The translations under genes were made by a program, and so were the position numbers. A DNA stretch of 64,000 nt from NCBI GenBank assembly GCA_028718125.1, contig JAQUMN010000002.1:134463-198462 (forward strand), given 5' to 3'. A model generated the notes under the pieces. It was not told the origin of the DNA. It made no database searches and worked only from the letters and a program-made list of their open reading frames with translations. Source of the DNA: Kiritimatiellia bacterium. Lineage in GTDB: Bacteria > Verrucomicrobiota > Kiritimatiellia > JAAZAB01. This document shows, in pieces, positions 61,901-64,000 of this stretch (positions are counted from its first letter, which is position 1; each line of letters opens with the position of its first letter).

Positions 61901-63004
61901 ATGAATACAGCCATCCAAACCCATGTCAAACGATCCAGCCACGTGCCCATACACGTCCAGATCAAAAACGCCATGCTCCAACACATGACGCGCAACGAAC
62001 TGGCGCCGGGCTCCCCGTTGCCCACCGAGGAGAAACTGGGCGAACTCTTCAAGGTCAGCCGCATGACCGCACGTAAGGCCATGACCAACCTGGTAATGGA
62101 GAATCGCATCGTTCGCGTGCCGGGCAAGGGCACGTTTGTCGCCGCCGGCGCGCCGGTTGGAGCCGCGTCGGTTCAATCGCCGGTTCACAACATCATCGGC
62201 ATTTTCACGCCGCAGATGGGCCTCAGCCTCGACCGGACGAGCAGCCCCTCTCACTTCGCGATTATCAGCGCGATCGAGCGGTACGTGGCCCCGCGGCAAT
62301 TCGGCTTGAGTCTCTTCAACAGCCGTTTCCGGACGATGAATGCGGCAGCAATCCGGCGCCTGCCGGTGGCCGGGCTTGTGGCCATTCATCCCTCGGACGA
62401 GAATACGGCGCTCATTGAAGCGCTCCTGGCCTGCGGCAAACCGTTTGTCGCCGTCAACTGCTTTATTGACGGCGTCAACATCAATCGCGTCAACGAAGAC
62501 GCGCTCCTGGCCGGTTACCGGGCCGCCCGGCACCTGGCGCAAAAGGGGCGCAAAAAAATCGCGTATGTGGGCCGTATCATCTCCCGCGGCGGCAACGCCT
62601 GGCAATACCGGGGCTACGAAACGGCCATGCGCGCCGCCGGGCTTGAACCGGTGCGTATAGAGGTTGCGTGCTCGAACGGCAGGATCCGCGGGCAGGAGTT
62701 GCGGCCGATTTTGAAAAATTATGACGGCATCGTCGCCGCCGAAGACCTGATTGGCGTGGCCGTCATTAAGCAGGCGCAGAAAATGGGCAGGCGCGTGCCG
62801 GCGGACCTGGCCGTTGTCGGCTTCTTCGATCTTGATATCTGTCGCCAGGTGACGCCCGCGCTATCGTCCATCCGGTTGATGCCCTGCGAGGAACTTGGCC
62901 GCCTGGCGGCCCGGCGGTTGCTGGCGATCATTAAATCTCCAGGCAGCAAGCCGCTGACCATCAATCTATCGCCCAAACTGATCGTGCGCGGCTCGTCGAA
63001 ATGA
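61901..63004 (+). CDS. GntR-LacI hybrid transcriptional regulator
   Basis: 367 residues. N-terminal winged helix of the GntR type at about 15-78: HVPIHVQIKNAML, then ELAPGSPLPTEEKLGELFKVSRMTARKAM and IVRVPGKGTFVAA. The C-terminal 270 residues follow the LacI/GalR periplasmic-binding-protein fold (LVAIHPSDENTALIEALLACGKPFVAVN, DGIVAAEDLIGVAVIKQAQKMGRRVPADLAVVGFFD), so a sugar or related ligand is expected. The ATG at 61901 is chosen over a TTG two codons earlier. It lies ahead of the enolase-superfamily gene at 63104, a likely target, separated by a palindrome. Confidence 0.88.
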   Translation: MNTAIQTHVKRSSHVPIHVQIKNAMLQHMTRNELAPGSPLPTEEKLGELFKVSRMTARKAMTNLVMENRIVRVPGKGTFVAAGAPVGAASVQSPVHNIIGIFTPQMGLSLDRTSSPSHFAIISAIERYVAPRQFGLSLFNSRFRTMNAAAIRRLPVAGLVAIHPSDENTALIEALLACGKPFVAVNCFIDGVNINRVNEDALLAGYRAARHLAQKGRKKIAYVGRIISRGGNAWQYRGYETAMRAAGLEPVRIEVACSNGRIRGQELRPILKNYDGIVAAEDLIGVAVIKQAQKMGRRVPADLAVVGFFDLDICRQVTPALSSIRLMPCEELGRLAARRLLAIIKSPGSKPLTINLSPKLIVRGSSK

Positions 63005-63060
63005 TGACATATAGTCGAGCCAATTGAAAAAGTCGAATCAAGGAAATCAGCCATTCTAAT

Positions 63061-63082
63061 TATGCCCCTCCGGAGGGGCATA
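63061..63082. promoter_or_regulatory. 22-bp perfect palindrome upstream of the enolase-family gene
   Basis: TATGCCCCTCC followed by its exact complement, between the regulator gene and the ATG at 63104. No T tract follows, so an operator is at least as likely as a terminator. Confidence 0.45.
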
Positions 63083-63103
63083 TCTTTAACACGGGGCATA
63101 TAA

Positions 63104-64000
63104 ATGTCATTACGCATAGAAAAAGTCAGCGCGCACATCGTGCAAATGCCCTGTGGCTTCACCTATTCCGAAGGCTCGCATAAAATGTCCCGGGCCGTCA
63201 TCTGGGAAATCGCCGCCGGCGGCCATGTCGGCATCGGGGAGTGCAGGTTTCCGACCGATGAGGCGGATGTCAACCGTCTCGAGCTCACTCCGGCAGCGTG
63301 CCGCCATTTCAAGGATACGCTCGCTCTTACGGGAATTGCGTCCGCGCTGATCGGAAAATCGGCTTATGAGCTCGAAGCCTTGCTGCCCGACCTCACCCGG
63401 AGAGTCAATAACGAGCAAACCGTCATCCGGGAGGGGCTCAGCATCGCCTTATACGACCTGGTAGGCAAAGCCCGCGGGCTCCCGGTTCATACGCTCCTGG
63501 GGGGGAAACGGCGGAGCCGGGTGCCGGGGATGCCGGTCCTGCACACCTACTCCGTGGAGCGGATGGTGCGGAGCGCCCAGGCCTGGGTGAACGACGGCTA
63601 TCGTTTCTTGAAGATCAAGCCGCCGCTCCTGCTTGAGGAAGCCATCGCCGTCCTGCGCGGTATCCGCCAGGCCGTGGGTCCGGAGATATCCATCCAGTTC
63701 GACACCAACCAGGGTTACAAGAAGTTTGCGGATGCGGAGAGCGCCATTCGCGCGCTGGAACCTTTCAAGATCGATATCTACGAGGATATTCTGGATGCGC
63801 CTATGGATCAACTGGCCGAGTTGCGGCGGCGGACGGGCGTGAAAATAATGTATGATTTTGAAGCCTCCTGGCAAAAGATTTACGAGATCTGCCGGGCGGA
63901 CGCCGCGGATATCATCAACCAGCACCCGAACAACCAGGGTGGTCTGGCCGTCGCCTTGCAGATCGCGACGGTCGCCGCCGCCGCCGGGATTCCGACAGCC
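63104..64000 (+). CDS. enolase-superfamily enzyme, mandelate racemase/muconate lactonizing type (partial)
   Basis: 299 codons, open to the window end. The N-terminal capping domain starts MSLRIEKVSAHIV. In the barrel, RFLKIKPPLL (about 165) has the K-x-K motif of MR/MLE and dipeptide-epimerase enzymes. Metal ligands fit IQFDTNQG (about 190), DIYEDI (about 216) and MYDFEASW (about 241), spaced as expected. It abstracts an alpha proton from a carboxylate; racemase, epimerase or dehydratase activity cannot be distinguished. Probably controlled by the regulator at 61901 (inference from position and the palindrome). Confidence 0.8.
   Translation, partial: MSLRIEKVSAHIVQMPCGFTYSEGSHKMSRAVIWEIAAGGHVGIGECRFPTDEADVNRLELTPAACRHFKDTLALTGIASALIGKSAYELEALLPDLTRRVNNEQTVIREGLSIALYDLVGKARGLPVHTLLGGKRRSRVPGMPVLHTYSVERMVRSAQAWVNDGYRFLKIKPPLLLEEAIAVLRGIRQAVGPEISIQFDTNQGYKKFADAESAIRALEPFKIDIYEDILDAPMDQLAELRRRTGVKIMYDFEASWQKIYEICRADAADIINQHPNNQGGLAVALQIATVAAAAGIPTA

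Overview
The window reads as a chromosome segment of a Gram-negative, probably PVC-superphylum bacterium (Kiritimatiellota/Verrucomicrobiota/Lentisphaerota-like). That placement is an inference from gene style: a eukaryotic-type Ser/Thr kinase with a zinc ribbon, very large secreted proteins with DxDxDG calcium-type repeats, LamG jellyrolls and beta-helices, a neutral-ceramidase-like protein, tandem FabZ and LolA-like genes, and many short repeats between genes. No rRNA or taxonomic marker is present. Core genes look GC-rich; the central part (about 23.6-37.5 kb) is visibly more AT-rich.

Layout. 0.5-5.3 kb: phosphopentomutase, membrane Ser/Thr kinase, metallo-beta-lactamase hydrolase, site-2-type protease. 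5.6-8.7 kb: tRNA-Ala(GGC), then an islet with an oxidoreductase and a ceramidase-like gene, followed by an inverted 3' fragment of the same tRNA. 8.8-14.8 kb: glycosyltransferase, DnaJ-type co-chaperone, ankyrin protein, LarE, NFU-type Fe-S scaffold, cysteine synthase. 14.9-23.6 kb: a 1992-residue subtilisin-like exoprotein and glycogen phosphorylase.

23.6-46.6 kb is an accessory region. A 5.5-kb segment is bounded by IS66-type inverted repeats and a perfect 8-bp target duplication (GTTGTAAT). It carries remnants of tnpA and tnpC, and between them a large secreted protein with a small secreted partner. Two paralogs of the large protein lie 3-8 kb away on the other strand. The three share a roughly 200-250-residue domain I do not recognise but end in different domains: two have a Cys-His-Asp arrangement resembling transglutaminase-like enzymes, one has a complete metzincin zinc motif. 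This modular family is the best candidate in the window for an undescribed system. Next come a 1721-residue calcium-repeat protein with near-identical internal DNA repeats, two beta-helix proteins, and a 1.95-kb insertion sequence with 14-bp inverted repeats, a 9-bp target duplication and a promoter built over a 22-bp palindrome.

46.9-64 kb returns to core-like genes: ankyrin protein, PHP phosphatase, M23 peptidase, arginine decarboxylase plus agmatinase (putrescine route), then an apparent run of HEAT-repeat lipoprotein, FabZ-FabZ fusion and LolA-like protein (envelope/lipid functions), a LamG/pectate-lyase-like exoprotein, pyruvate kinase, a GntR-LacI hybrid regulator, and an enolase-superfamily gene cut by the window end.

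Small repeats are a second theme: a dispersed element of about 160 bp with GGGCTGCGTCA ends (five copies or fragments), heptanucleotide-type arrays at many gene borders that are sometimes translated into protein ends, and a 41-bp repeat in two copies. All names are from reading sequence; no database search was run.
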